64,000 nucleotides of DNA. It comes from Vombatus ursinus. Taxonomy: Eukaryota > Chordata > Mammalia > Diprotodontia > Vombatidae. Each line of letters starts with the position of its first letter. The first letter of the stretch is position 1. A program made the translations under genes and the position numbers. Location: the NCBI RefSeq assembly GCF_900497805.2, contig NW_020954630.1, positions 10,920,449 to 10,984,448 of the forward strand. Direction: 5' to 3'. A model generated the notes under the pieces. It was not told the origin of the DNA and did no database searches. It saw only the letters and a list, made by a program, of their open reading frames with translations. Of this stretch, positions 47,503 through 59,136 are shown in pieces.

Positions 47503-49052
47503 AATCACAGAACTCCAGTCGGGTGCTGGCTGTGTTCACGTTGGTCAGGCCCAGGTTGCGGTCACCAATTCGAGGGCAGGGGTGTCCATCAGGGTTGACC
47601 CACCCCGGCTGTGTCCTCCTCTCCGCACCTCCTCCCCCCTCCCCCAGCACTTCACGGAGCATGTTAAACATGAGTGTCATTTTGTGAACGGGACGGAGCC
47701 CGTATGGTACGTGCAGAGACTCACCTGCAACTGACAGGAGTTTGTGCGCTTCGACAGAGACGTGGTGAAGTTTGTGGCGGTGACTGAGCTGGGGCAGCCC
47801 GATGCTGAGGATTGGAATAGCCGGAAGGATACCCTGAGAGCTATTGGGCTACCTGGACACTTACTGCAGGCGCCAACTACGAGCTGAGCCCAAGGCGATT
47901 CTGTATCCATCAAAGATGGCCCCTCTGGGACACCACAACCTGCCTGTCTGCTCTGCCAGTGGTTTCTGTCCTGGTAACATTGAGGTCAGGTGGTTTCTGA
48001 ATGGACAGGAGGAGACAGCTGGGATTGTATCCACGACCCTGATCAGCAACGGAGACTGAACCTACCAGGATCCTGGTGATGCTAGAAATGACCCCTAGCC
48101 TTGGGGGATGTCTACACCTGCCAAGTGGAGCACTCCAGCCTTCAGAGATCTGTTGTCTTGGACTGGAAAACACAGTCTGAATCTGCCCAGAGTAGGATGC
48201 TGAGTGTAGTTGGGGGCCTCCTGCTGGGGCTAATCTTCTCCAGGGTTGGCCTCATTGTCTGTAAGAGGAGTCAGAAAGGAAATCGTGGTTCACAACCAGC
48301 AGGGTTCCTGAGCTGATTCCTGAGGCTGTGTCCCCTGGAACTATTGCCTCCCCTAAGCCTCCTTCCCAGCATTTGGACACCCTCTGCTTGTGCCCAGATC
48401 TCCAGGAGGTTAGCCCTACTGACCCCTTCCCTGGAATACCTTATTCCTTGTATCTTTGACTGTGTCTGGATTCTGACATTTCCCCAATAAAACTTCAAAG
48501 ACCCCTCCACACTCCTTTGTTCTTGCATCCATGTTTTATCCATTTTTGTCCCTTGAGCCTTCATCCCAATAAATTAAAAGAGTGAGAATCAACTGATGCT
48601 TGGTGACATGGAGACAAAATGGGGTGGGCAGGGGAAGAAACTTTAATATTTTGAATCTGTGTTATCTGTCAATATGTGAAATGCCTCCAAAGGTGAAGAT
48701 TGAAACCCATGTACACATTTCCATTCTGAGTACCTCTTGTGCATGTGCTTCCATAAGTTCTTTAGAGGGCAATTCTCAGCATGCCACTGACCATCCTCTG
48801 CGTCTCTTGATATGGATACCAATGGCCCTCAAAGGTTTTCTACCCAAGAATCCTTCCCTTTCCCTATGTGACAGGCCCACTTCATTTTGGTCATACATCT
48901 TTTCTGATGACATTGTGTTTGTCCCTGTTTGGCTCAGTTCTTCCTTGATGATATGCTATAGCCTATGTTTTCCCATCATGTGCCCCTCCATTGCACTTTA
49001 AAGAAATTAAAATTTTACTAATGATCTTTGTTTAAAAAAAAATCGTGACTCC
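47503..49052 (+). repeat. Target-site duplication pair around the MHC retrocopy
   Basis: AATCACAGAACTCC at 47503-47516 and AATCGTGACTCC at 49041-49052, with a short A run (49034-49042) just before the second. The two lie where a single copy of the L1 ORF1 sequence (about AATTATTGGACTACC) would be expected. Confidence 0.75.
47517..49042 (+). pseudogene. MHC class II beta chain retropseudogene, partly processed, inserted in L1
   Basis: MHC class II beta chains pair with alpha chains at the cell surface and present peptides to CD4 T cells. 47517-47647 looks like the 3' end of intron 1, a pyrimidine-rich run ending CCCCCAG. Exon 2 (beta1 domain) follows: [52 protein letters not shown]. It joins directly, without intron, to exon 3 (beta2 Ig domain): [59 protein letters not shown]. 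Then comes the transmembrane and tail part ([31 protein letters not shown] and a stop near 48316). There is an in-frame stop in beta1, about 30 bases missing at the exon 2/3 join, at least two frame changes, and TGG to TGA after SNGD. A 3' tail of 0.7 kb ends with ATTAAA (49006-49011) and an A run. DRB/DAB-like by the KHECHF region. Leader exon 1 is absent. Confidence 0.92.
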
Positions 49053-49489
49053 ATGAAAACTAGGACCAATAAAAAACTTGCTTATCACATTTCAAGAGAT
49101 AATAAATAAAAATTATCCAGATCTATTTGAACCAGAGGAGGAAATGGGGGATGAAGAGGGGAAGTCTCTATAAAAGTCACAGCCAAAATCCAAAGCTTTT
49201 AAGTAAAAAAAAAAAAAAAAAAAATATTCCAAGTACCCAGAAAGAAAGAGTTCAGGTACCAAGCAATCACAATATCATAAAAGACTTGTCAGCAACTAGT
49301 TTAAAAGAGAGAAAATCTTGGATTATGATATTCCAAAAGGCAAAATATAAAGACATATCCAAGAATCACTTACCCTACAAAACAAAGTATAATCCTCTTG
49401 GTGGGAGGTGGGAGTGGGAATGAGGAGTAGGAATGGACTTTTAACAGAACAGAGGATTTTAAAATATTCCTGTTAAAAATTCCAGAGTG

Positions 49490-49710
49490 TTCAAATCTGG
49501 CCATAGATATTTACTATCTATGTGACCCTGGGCAAGTCACTTAACTCTATTTGCCTCAGTTTCCTCATTTGTAAAATGAGCTGGAGAAGGAAATGGCAAA
49601 CACTCCAGTATCTTTCCTAAGAAAAACCCAGAAGGAGTCATAAAGAATCAGATACTACTGAACAAAAAAGAAAAAAGAAAAAAGAAAAAGAAAAAGAAAA
49701 AAGGAAACAA
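49490..49710 (+). mobile_element. MAR1-like CORE-SINE, head missing, with (AAAAG)n tail
   Basis: GTTCAAATCTGGCCATAGAT, TGACCCTGGGCAAGTCACTT, AGCTGGAGAAGGAAATGGCA, ending in AAAAAG-type repeats to about 49705. Confidence 0.9.
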
Positions 49711-49712
49711 GT

Positions 49713-49962
49713 GGTTATTAAGCACTTATTACATACCAGGCACTGTGCAAAGTGCTTTATATACATTAACCTCACTTGATCCTCATAACAGCCTGGAGTG
49801 GGGGTGGGGGGTAGCTATAGGTTCTATTATTATTCTCATTTTAAAGATGAGGAAAGCCAGATAGTGGTAAAATGACTTGCCCAAAGACACAAGCTAGTAA
49901 GTGTCTAAGGCCACATTTGAATTCAGATCTTCCTAACTCCAGGCCCTGCCTTCTATCAGACT
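49713..49962 (-). repeat. MIR CORE-SINE
   Basis: TTAAGCACTTATTACATACC, CACTTGATCCTCATAACAGC and AGTAAGTGTCTAAGGCCACA in antisense order. Confidence 0.88.
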
Positions 49963-50817
49963 TTTTTAGATTAGGTCTGAGTGTTACCACAAAATTTGAA
50001 TGTTTAAGGAATAAATTGGACATAGAGCCAAATCAATTCTACCAAACTCACACACCCTTTAAGTTAACATTGTATTTCATATTTTAATAACATTGTCAGT
50101 TCACAGAAGGACAACATGTAATTGTTGAAAGAGTGCTAACAGAAAAGGGAACATAAAAAAAAAAATCAGAGAAATGAAGGAAGTTCCTTTCAGATCTATA
50201 ATTAGGAGAATTCTTTACCTAGCAAAGTATAGAAGAAATAATTAAAGATAACATAGACAAGTTTACCATAAAATTTAAAAAGTTTTACACAAATAAAATC
50301 AATCCAGCTAGGATTAGAAGAGCATATCAATTGGAGAAGAAATCTTTGCATCAAATGTCTCTGATAAAAATCAGGTATCCAAAATCACAGGGAATTGGCA
50401 AAAATGTTTAAGACTAAGAGCCACTCCCCAATGAATGAATGGTCAAAAAATATGAACAATTTTCAAAAGGAATGGAAACTATTTACAAACATATGAAAGA
50501 CTGCCCCAAATCACCAATAAAATAGAAACTCAAATTAAAGCAACTCTGAGGTTTCACAAAATAACCATCATATTGGCAAAAATTATTCTTAAAAAACAGA
50601 AATTGCTTATTTTAAGGGCCCATAGTAAGACAAGCACTCTAGGACACTGTTGGTAGGATTTCATGCAAATGTATTGCAAAACAATTTAAAATTATGTGAT
50701 AAATGTCACTCAATTGTTCCTATCTTTTGAATTAGTGAAGAAACTCTTGACCATATACCCTAAGGCAGTAACTAGCAGTTAAAAAAAAAAGCCCCAAATA
50801 TTTTTAAAATATTAATT

Positions 50818-51078
50818 TGTTGTTGTTGTTCAGTCATTTCAGTCGTGCCCAACTCTTTATGACTTCATTTGAGATTTTCTTGGCAGAGATACTGAAGTGT
50901 TTTGTCATCTCCTTCTCTAACCCATTTTAAAGATGAGTAAACTGAGGCAAACAGGGTGAAGAGAATTGCCCAGGATCACATAGCTAATAAATATCTTAGA
51001 CCAAATATAAATTCAGGAAGATGAGTCTTCCTGACTTCAGGCCAGGTGCTCTTTCTACTGCTCCATCTAACTGACCAA
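50818..51078 (-). mobile_element. MAR1-like CORE-SINE inside the old L1
   Basis: TTGTTGTTGTTCAGTCATTT, CAGTCGTGCCCAACTC, ACTGAGGCAAACAGGGTGAA, ending CTCCATCTAACTGACC. Confidence 0.92.
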
Positions 51079-51230
51079 GGATATTAGTAGTCAATTTTTT
51101 TTTATTTTACTACCACAAAAATATTAATAGCAGCATTCTTTGTGGTAGTAAAAAAAAAAACTATCAAACTTTGTGCTAGTAAAAACAAAACCAAAATGGG
51201 GATGCAGATCCACTAAAGAATGGGTGAATA

Positions 51231-54200
51231 GAGGGAGATGGAGTAAGATGGTAGAGTAAGGCAGGAGCTCACCTGAACTCTCCCAAATTCACCTCCAGAT
51301 AACTATAAAATAACACCTCAAATTGAATTTTGGAGCAGTAGAACCAACAAAAGGAAGTGGTGGAACAATTTTCCAGCTCAAGACAACTTAGAAAGTTGGC
51401 AGGAAAGGTCTATCTTATTTGGGTAAAAGGGGAGCACAGTCCAGTGCAGGTGACATCCAGGGAGGCAAGCAACAGACCACACTCCAGCAAGCCAGCTGCA
51501 AGGCTCCAAGCCCTGGTGCAGCAGGCAGGTAAAAGGGCCTCACACCCCCCAGCATAGTAGACCAGTGGTGAGGCCCCATGCTCCTGACACTAAAAGCTTG
51601 TGACAGTACCCCCTCCACTCCAGGAATAGAGGCCAACTTTATAAGTCACAAAATAGACTGGAAAATGAGCAGAAAAAAAAAAGAAGAACACAACTGTAGA
51701 AAGCTATTGCAGTGACAGGGAAGATCAAAACACAAACTCAGAAAAGGACAACAATGTCAAAATGCCTATATACAAAGCCTCAAGAAAAATGTGAATAGGT
51801 CTCAGGCCCCAAAAAGAACTGCTGGAAGAGCCCAAAAAGTATTTTAAAAATCAAATAAGAGAGGTAGAAGAAAAATTGGGAAAAGAAATAAGAGTGATAC
51901 AGGAGAATCATGAAAAAAAAGTCAACAGTTTGATAAAGGACAAAAAAATGGGAAAAAGATGTACAAAAATTCACTGAAGAAAACAATACCTTTAGAAGTA
52001 GATTTGGCCAAATGGAAAAAAAGAAAGGTACAAAAACTCCCTGAAGAGAAAAATGCCTTAAAAATTAGAATTGGGCAAGTGGAAGCTAATGACTTCATAA
52101 CACATCAAAAAACAATAAAACAAAATCAAAAGAACGAAAAAAATGGAAGAAAATGTGAAATATCTCATTGGAAAAACAACTGACCTGGAAAATAGATCCA
52201 GTAGAGATAATTTAAGAAGTATTAGACAACCTGAAAGCCATGATAAAAAAAAAAGCCTGAACATCATATTTCAAGAAATTATCAAGGAAAACTGCTTTGA
52301 TATCCTAGAACCTGAAGTTAAAATAGAGATTGAAAGAATCCACCTATCACCTTCTGAAAGAGATTCCCAAATGAAAACTCCCAAGAATATTGTAGATATC
52401 CCAGGTCAAGCAGAAAATACTGCAAGACACCAGAAAGAAACAACTTAAATATCATGGATCCACAGTCAGAATTACATAAGATTTAGCAGCTTCTACATTG
52501 AAGGATCAGAAGCCTTGAGATATGATATTCCAAAAGGCAAAGGAGCTGGGATTACAACCAAGAATCATCTACCCAGCAAAACTGAATATAGTTCTTCTGG
52601 TGAAAAAATGGATTTGCAATGAAACAAAGAATTTTCAAACATTCCTGTTAAAAAGACCAGAGATGAACAGGAATTTTGATTTTCAAATACAAGACTTGAG
52701 AGAAACATAAAAATGCAAAATGGAAAAAGAAAACATAAGGGAAGGTTAAACTGTTTACATCCCTAAATGAGAAGATGATACTTGAAACTCTTAAAAACTT
52801 TGTCACTATTAGGGCAGTTAGAAGGAGTATAATATAGACAGAGGGTGCAGTAATAAAATGACTTTGGTGGGATGATATAAAAAAAATTAAGGAGTGAAAA
52901 ACAAGATTGCACTGGGAGAAGAGGGAATGGAGAGGTAGAATGGTGTAGATTATTAAACATGAAGAGGCACAAAAGACCTATTACAGTGAAGGGAAAGATA
53001 GGGCAAGTGGGCATGACTTGAACTTCACTCTCATCAGAAATGGCTCAAAGATGGGATAACATACACACTCCATTGGGTATAGAAATCAATCTAACCCTAT
53101 AGGGAGGTAGGAAGGGAGGGGAATAAAAGAAGGGAGGAGAGAGACTGATATAAGGAAGGGTTATTGGGGGAGTCAGTGGTCAGAAGCAAAATACTGGTGA
53201 GGAGGGACTGGGTTAAAGGAGAGAGAGAGAAAGATAAACAGGGGGAAAATAGGATACAAGGAAATACACAGTAATCATATCTTTGAACGTGAATGGGATG
53301 GACTCACCCATAGAACGGAAGTGGACTAAAAACTAGAGTCCTACATCATGTTGTTTACAAGAAACACATTTGAAGTAGAAAGACACACATAGAGTAAAGG
53401 TAAGGGGCTGGAGCCGAATCTATTATGCTTCAGCTAAAGTTAAAACAGCAGGGGTAGCAATCATGATCTTAAGCAAAGCAAAACCAAAAATATATCTCAT
53501 TAAAAGAGATAAGGAAGGAAAGTACATCTTGCTAAAAGGCATCACAGACAATGAAGTAATATCAATTCTAAATATATGCACCAAAAGGTATAGCATCCAA
53601 TTAAAAAAAAAAAGAAGTTAAATGAATTACAGGAGGAAACAGTAAAACTATACAAGCAAAGGACCTCAACTTTGCCCTCTCAGAACCAGATGAATCTAAC
53701 CAAAAAATAAACAAGAAGTTCAGGTGAATTCACCACCAATGAAGAGGAAATTAAAGCAATTATTGAAAGCTATTTTGCTCAAATATATGCTGATAAATAT
53801 AAGAACCCAAGTGAAATGGATGAACATTTACAAACTTATAAATTACCCAGATTAACAGGAGAGGGAATACAATACTTAAATAACCCCATCTTAGGAAAAG
53901 AAATTGAACAAGCCATCACTGAATTCCCTAAGAAAAATCCCCAGAGCCAAATAGATTCACAAGTGAATTTTATCAAACATTTAAAGAACAATTAATTCCA
54001 ATAGTATATAAACTATTTGGAAAAATAGATGAAGAAGGAATCCTACCAAATTCCTTTTATGACACAAATATGGCTCTAATACTTAAACCAGGAAGAGCAA
54101 AACAGAGAAAGAAAACTATAGACCAATTTCCCTAATGAATATTGATGCAAAAATTTTAAATAAAATGCTAGCATGGAGATTACAGCAATATATCACAAGG

Positions 54201-56729
54201 ATCATACACTGTAACCAGGAGATATTTATATCAGGAATGCAGGGTTGGTTCAATATTAGGAGAACTATCAACATAATTGACCATATCAATCACAAAACCA
54301 ACAGAAATCATATGATAATCTCAATAGATACAGAAAAAGCTTTTGACTAAATGCAACACTCATTCCTATTAAAAACAGTAGAAAGCATAGGAATAAATGG
54401 AGCTTTCCTTAAAATGATTAGTAGTATTTATCTAAAATCATTAGCAAGCATTACCTGTAATGGGGATACGCTAGAAGGCTTCCCAATAAGATCAGGGATG
54501 GTTATCCATCATTATTCACTATTGTACTAGGAATGTTAGCTGTAGCAATGAGAAGAAAAAGAAATTGAAGGAATTAAAATAGGCAATGATGAAACAAAAC
54601 TATCACTCTTTGGAGATGATGTGATGGTATACTTAAGAGAGTCCTGGAGAATTAACTATAAAACTAATTAAAATAATTAACAACTCTAACAAAGTTGCGG
54701 GATATAAAATAAACTCATATAAATCATTCACGTTTCCATATATTACCAACAAAGCCCAGCAGCAAGTGACAGGAAGAGAAATCCCATTTAGAATAATTGT
54801 AGACAATATAAAATACTTGGGAGTCTACTTGCCATGAGAAACCCAGGAACTCTATGAACACAATTACAAAACACTTTTCACACAAATCAAATCAGATCTA
54901 AATAACTGGGAAAATATCAAGTGTTTAGGGGTAGGCCAAGCCAATATAATAAAAATGACAACTCCACCTAAATTAATTTACATATTCAGTGCCATACCAA
55001 TCAAACTACCAAAAAAATTACTTTATAGAGCTAGAAAAAATAATAACAAAATTTATTTGGAAGAACAAAAGGTCAAGAATATCAAGGGAATTAGTGGGAA
55101 AAATGTGAAGGAAGGTAGCCTAGCTGTACCAGATCTTAAACTGCATTATATAGCAGTAATCATCAAAACAATCTGGTACTGGCTAGGAAATAAAGTGGTG
55201 GATCAGTAGAATAGATTAGGTACACAATACACAATAGTAAATGACCATAGTAGTCTAGTGTTTGATAAACCCAAAAACCTAAGCTCTGGGGACTAAAACT
55301 CGCTATTTGACAAAAACTGCTAGCAAACAAAACAGTTTGGCAAAAAATGAGGTCTAAACTATCATCTTGCATTATATACCAAGATAAGGTCAAAATGGGT
55401 ACATGATTTTGACATAAAGGGTGATACCTTAAATAAATTAGGAGAGCAAGGTATAGCCCACCTGTCGGCTCTATGGAGAAGGGAAGACTTTGTAACCAAA
55501 TGAGAGACAGAGAGTACTACAAGAGGCAAAATAGACAATTCTGATTATCTTAAAAGGTTTTGCACAAACAAAACCAGTGCAACCAAGATTAGAAGAAAAG
55601 CAGAAAGCTGGAGTGGGGGAGGGAATTTTATAGCCAAGTATCTCTGATAAAGGCCTCATTTCTCAAATATATAGAGAACTGAGACAAATTTATAAGAATA
55701 CAAGTCATTCCCCACTTGATAAATAGTCACAGGACATGAACAGGCTGTATTCAGATGAATAAGTCATAGCTTATATCAATATATCTTATATCTATAGTCA
55801 TATGAAAAGATGCTCTAAATCACTGTTAATTAGAGAAATGCAAATTAAAATGACCTTGAGGTTCCACCTCACAACTATCAGGTTGACTAATATGACAGAA
55901 AAGAAAAATAATAAAAGTTGAAGAGGATGTGGAAAAAATTGGGACACTAATGCACTGTCAGTGGAGTTGTAAACTGATTCAACCATTTTGGAGAGCATTT
56001 TGGAGCTATGCCCAAAGTATTATAAGGCCGTGTACACCCTTTGATTCAGCAATACCACTACTGGTCTCTATCCCAAAGAGTTTCTCTTAAAAAAGGGAAA
56101 AGTACCTATTTATATAAAAATATTTATAGCAGCTTGCTTTGTGATGACAAAGAATTAAAATTGAGGGGTTGTCCATCAATTGGGGAATAGCTGAACAAGT
56201 TGTGGTATATGATTGTGATGGAGTATTATTGTGCTATAAGAGATGATGCACAGGATGATTTCAGAAAAAAGCCTGGAAAGACTTATGCAAACTGATACAC
56301 AGTAAATCGAGCAGAAGCAGGAGAACATTGTACACAATAACAGCAATATTGTATGATGATTAACTGTGAATGACTTAACTATTCTAATCAATACAATGAT
56401 CTAAGATAATTCCAAGGGACTCATGATAAAAAATGCTATCCACCTCCAGAGAAAGGACTGATGGAGTCTGAATGCAGACCAAAGTATATTATTTTTCATT
56501 TTCTTTCTCTTTTTTCTTGAGGTTTTTTTTTTGCCTGTCTTCTTTCATACCATGACAAACATGGAAATATGTTTTGCATGATTGCACATGTATAACCTAT
56601 ATCAAATTGCTTATTGTGTCAGAGTGGGGGAAGGGAGGAAGTGAATTTGAAACTCAAAAGTTTTAAAAATGAATGTTAAAAATTGTTTTTACATATAATT
56701 GGGAAAAATAAAATATTTAAAAATAAAAT
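51231..56729 (+). mobile_element. L1 LINE, complete at both ends, with target-site duplication and broken ORFs
   Basis: Starts GAGGGAGATGGAGTAAGATG, the start of a marsupial L1 5' UTR. ORF1 is readable in pieces at 51959-52710 (coiled-coil-like region, then GKTTDLENRSSRDNLR, FQEIIKENCFDILEPE, IERIHLSP). ORF2 begins near 53280 (GAACGTGAATGGGATGGACT, endonuclease) and shows RT (54135-54350: [47 protein letters not shown]). The C-terminal domain follows at 54955-55740. The 3' UTR ends in an A-rich tail at 56729. AAAGAATGGGTGAATA (51215-51230) and AAAGAATGGATAAATA (56730-56745) are the duplication, 14 of 16 matching. At 5.5 kb it is shorter than expected: part of the endonuclease is missing near 53680-53720. 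Multiple stops and frameshifts make it inactive. Confidence 0.93.
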
Positions 56730-56874
56730 AAAGAATGGATAAATAAATTAATGTATATGAATGTAATAGATTATTGTTTCATGAAGTAAAAAAACTGGTA
56801 ATACTAGTTAATCAAAGAAACAGGGGAAGACTTTTTGTAGTGATACAAAGTAAACACTATAAAATGTGAGTTTT

Positions 56875-57100
56875 TATTCTATAAGGTACTTTAAAATTTA
56901 CAAAGCACTGTCCTCACAACAACCCTGTGAAGTAAGTAATGAAAATATTAATATTAACCCCACACTACAGCTAAAGAAACAGAGGCTCAAAAATTTAAAT
57001 GACTTACTCATAGTCACATACTATTAAGTATCAGAGCCAGAATTTGAACCTAGGACTTCTGACACCAAGTCCAGTTTCTTTTCCATTCCACCATGTTGTT
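56875..57100 (-). repeat. MIR CORE-SINE
   Basis: TAAAATTTACAAAGCACTGT, CTCACAACAACCCTGTGAAG and AGAGCCAGAATTTGAACCTA. Confidence 0.85.
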
Positions 57101-57460
57101 GAGAGACAGAAGCGATGTTAGGGACAAAAGGGAGGAACCAAGAGGAAAGGACCTGAAGGTTTAATCATTAGAAGCATAATGAGACCATGTACAAAGTCAC
57201 TGAATGAGTCTAGCTATAAACCCCAGAAGTCTAGCTATATCTTGGCAATTTACCTGCCACCTGATGCTTTCTAACCACAGAAGCTTCAGCAGTACAGAGG
57301 GGTCCTTAAACCCCTATTTTTGCACCCATTTCCTTCCAGTAGGGAAAGCAAAACCTACTCAGGGTGTGTGTAAGTCAACCTGAATTTCTGAACCAAAAAG
57401 CCAGTTTCCTGCTATGTCCTCCACACAGGCTGACCCTCCTCCCTGCTGAGAGCTGTGGCA
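57100..57460. other. Upstream flank of a candidate promoter
   Basis: Single-copy-looking DNA without a recognised repeat, becoming more GC-rich toward 57420-57480. Confidence 0.35.
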
Positions 57461-57535
57461 GCCAATAGATGCCACAGCATCCCAGGCTTCGGCTATTTAA
57501 GCAGCTGCTTAAGCTGGAGCTCCAGGTGGTCTACA
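57455..57535 (+). promoter_or_regulatory. Candidate TATA/CCAAT promoter
   Basis: CCAAT at 57462-57466, a TATA-like CTATTTAAGC (TATTTAA at 57494-57500) 28 bases further on, and an E-box CAGCTG at 57502-57507. This spacing is typical of a tissue-specific RNA polymerase II promoter with start expected near 57525. Downstream is a possible donor after GGAAGCAG at about 57568 (GTGGTG, weak). No recognisable protein follows in the next kilobase. It may drive an untranslated first exon or be coincidence. Confidence 0.4.
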
Positions 57536-57539
57536 CTCA

Positions 57540-58195
57540 TTAGCAGTTGCTTCATCCACGGAAGCAGGTGGTGATGAGGGGGAGGAGAGGGAGAAAGGGA
57601 TACCATGCCAGGAGAGCTGGCATGGAAGTTGACCTCAATTCGGTAGCAGCCCTTTTTTTTTTTAACCTTAAAAGATTGACTTATACACAGCTCCAGAGGA
57701 TAAGTAGAAACCTGGCTTTTGCTTTTCATTATTAATCGTCTAAACCAGACACAATTCTTTCCCCAGGAAAATGAGAGAATCAGTTCAAGCTGCTGGATTC
57801 AGCCATTATTTCTTCTTCAATACTCAGCCTCATAGCAAGTTCAGATCTCTCCTTTCTGTGTCACAGCTCAGACCTCCCTTCACTTTTCTCTTCTCAGTTT
57901 CTCCTTTTACCTGTCACTCCCATGCCACACTTTTTTCCAGTTCACAAGTCTGGGGGCCTATTCCCCATTGCCTTTGCTGTTCATATCTTAGTGTCCCCAT
58001 TCCTTATTCCAATCCATATCTGACTATATTTGTGTCCCTTTAAGAACTTCTGAATGTGACTCAAGTCCATCTTCCAACTCAAAGATCTAGATAGTTTTAG
58101 CTTCTTCTTAGGATTAAGATGGAATAAAGGCATGTTCCTCTGAATTACAAATCCCAAGATGACAATCAGTTGTCAAACTCCTATTACAAATTAAT
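57540..58195. other. Unassigned single-copy-looking DNA
   Basis: Contains a T run at 57651-57662. A plus-strand frame at 57771-58043, rich in serine, proline and phenylalanine, has no recognisable domain. Confidence 0.35.
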
Positions 58196-58197
58196 GA

Positions 58198-58335
58198 ATA
58201 ATTGAAAAAGTATTTATTAAATGCTTACAATGTGCAAAGGATTTTGCGAAATACTAGAGATACAAATAGAAAAAGAGATGGTCCCTGATCTCAAGAAGCT
58301 CACATTCTACTCAGGGGAGAAAACATATATACATT
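58198..58335 (-). repeat. L2 LINE 3' end, antisense
   Basis: AAAGTATTTATTAAATGCTT, TCTCAAGAAGCTCACATTCT and a diverged GGAGACA-like end. Confidence 0.75.
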
Positions 58336-58700
58336 AAGGAGTACATTTACATTCAGGGTAAATGGAGTGGCCAAGAAATACAGAGGTAGCTGCTGGCAAG
58401 ACCCAGGGGTCCTTTACATGACTGGCAGGTTCAATGGCAATAACCAGGAGTCTGGAGGGGAAATCATCAGGGAACATGGGAAGGTCTGGTGATCCTTTAT
58501 CTTACTGGAAAGATTATAGTTGGTGATTTCCAACTCATCCAAGTGCTATAAACATCCATGTTCACTCTATAAAAGAGGTCCTAGAGGGGTCTACCCTACC
58601 ATCACACAGAAAGTAGGACTTAATGTCTGAGTGGGGAATCTGTCCTTGTACCCTATTCCTACACTGCCCCCCCCTTTTTTTTAGCATTAATAGTTCGCTT
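58335..58700. other. Nothing recognised
   Basis: AT-rich DNA with a C/T run near 58668-58682. No repeat or exon recognised. Confidence 0.35.
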
Positions 58701-58714
58701 AAACCACTGAGGTT

Positions 58715-59136
58715 GGAGTTGCCATATATTTGTCAGACTTTATTCTTTCTTATAATTTGGTATTGATTTTTTTCTTTCTTCTAAGAAGTGAGTTGTCAGA
58801 CTAAACTCGTATGGCTAACTCAGAAATAGCTCCCATGCTGGTAATCAACCATGGTGTGTATATCTTCTAAAATGGAATCAATTTCATTTTTTTTTTATCA
58901 TTTTATTTGGTGTTTTGCACCACCTCATGCCTCTCTTTAGAAGGAAATATTCTTAATATACAGGTGTGTCTCCAAGCTTTTGTCCTTCCTTGTTTCTTAC
59001 TCTTGAACCACATATTCCATCATATTTTTCACCATCTTCCCTATGCCTACCTTTGCACTGAAGTCACTGATTATTAAAATATATGTTAATTTAATTAGGA
59101 GGATGTTATTAAGTTTTTCATAGAATTTCTCTACCT
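58715..59136 (-). mobile_element. RTE/BovB-like LINE, endonuclease part, antisense
   Basis: On the minus strand the stretch near 59040-59090 reads …ILIISDFSAK…, the DFNAK-type endonuclease motif of RTE LINEs in decayed form. It ends abruptly where L1 5' sequence begins at about 59137, so the L1 probably landed in it. Family from motif and recalled consensus only. Confidence 0.5.

Larger units (their letters stand above)
46703..56860 (+). mobile_element. Old L1 LINE forming the outer shell of a 10-kb nest
   Basis: Pieces run 46703-47516 (5' region and start of ORF1; AAAATATGAGGTATTCACTG), 49041-49490 (rest of ORF1; AAGGCAAAATATAAAGACAT), 50190-50817 (ORF2 C-terminal coding; AAATTTAAAAAGTTTTACAC, GAGCCACTCCCCAATGAATG), 51079-51230 and 56746-about 56860 (3' region; ATGTATATGAATGTAATAGA). 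It was broken up by an MHC retrocopy, SINEs, a MIR-like block and a younger L1. Most of ORF2 is missing between 49490 and 50190. Many stops. Confidence 0.85.

Noticed and set aside
47844-48316. MHC class II beta as a working gene
   Set aside because: No leader exon, no introns after exon 2, in-frame stops and frame changes, and retrocopy hallmarks.
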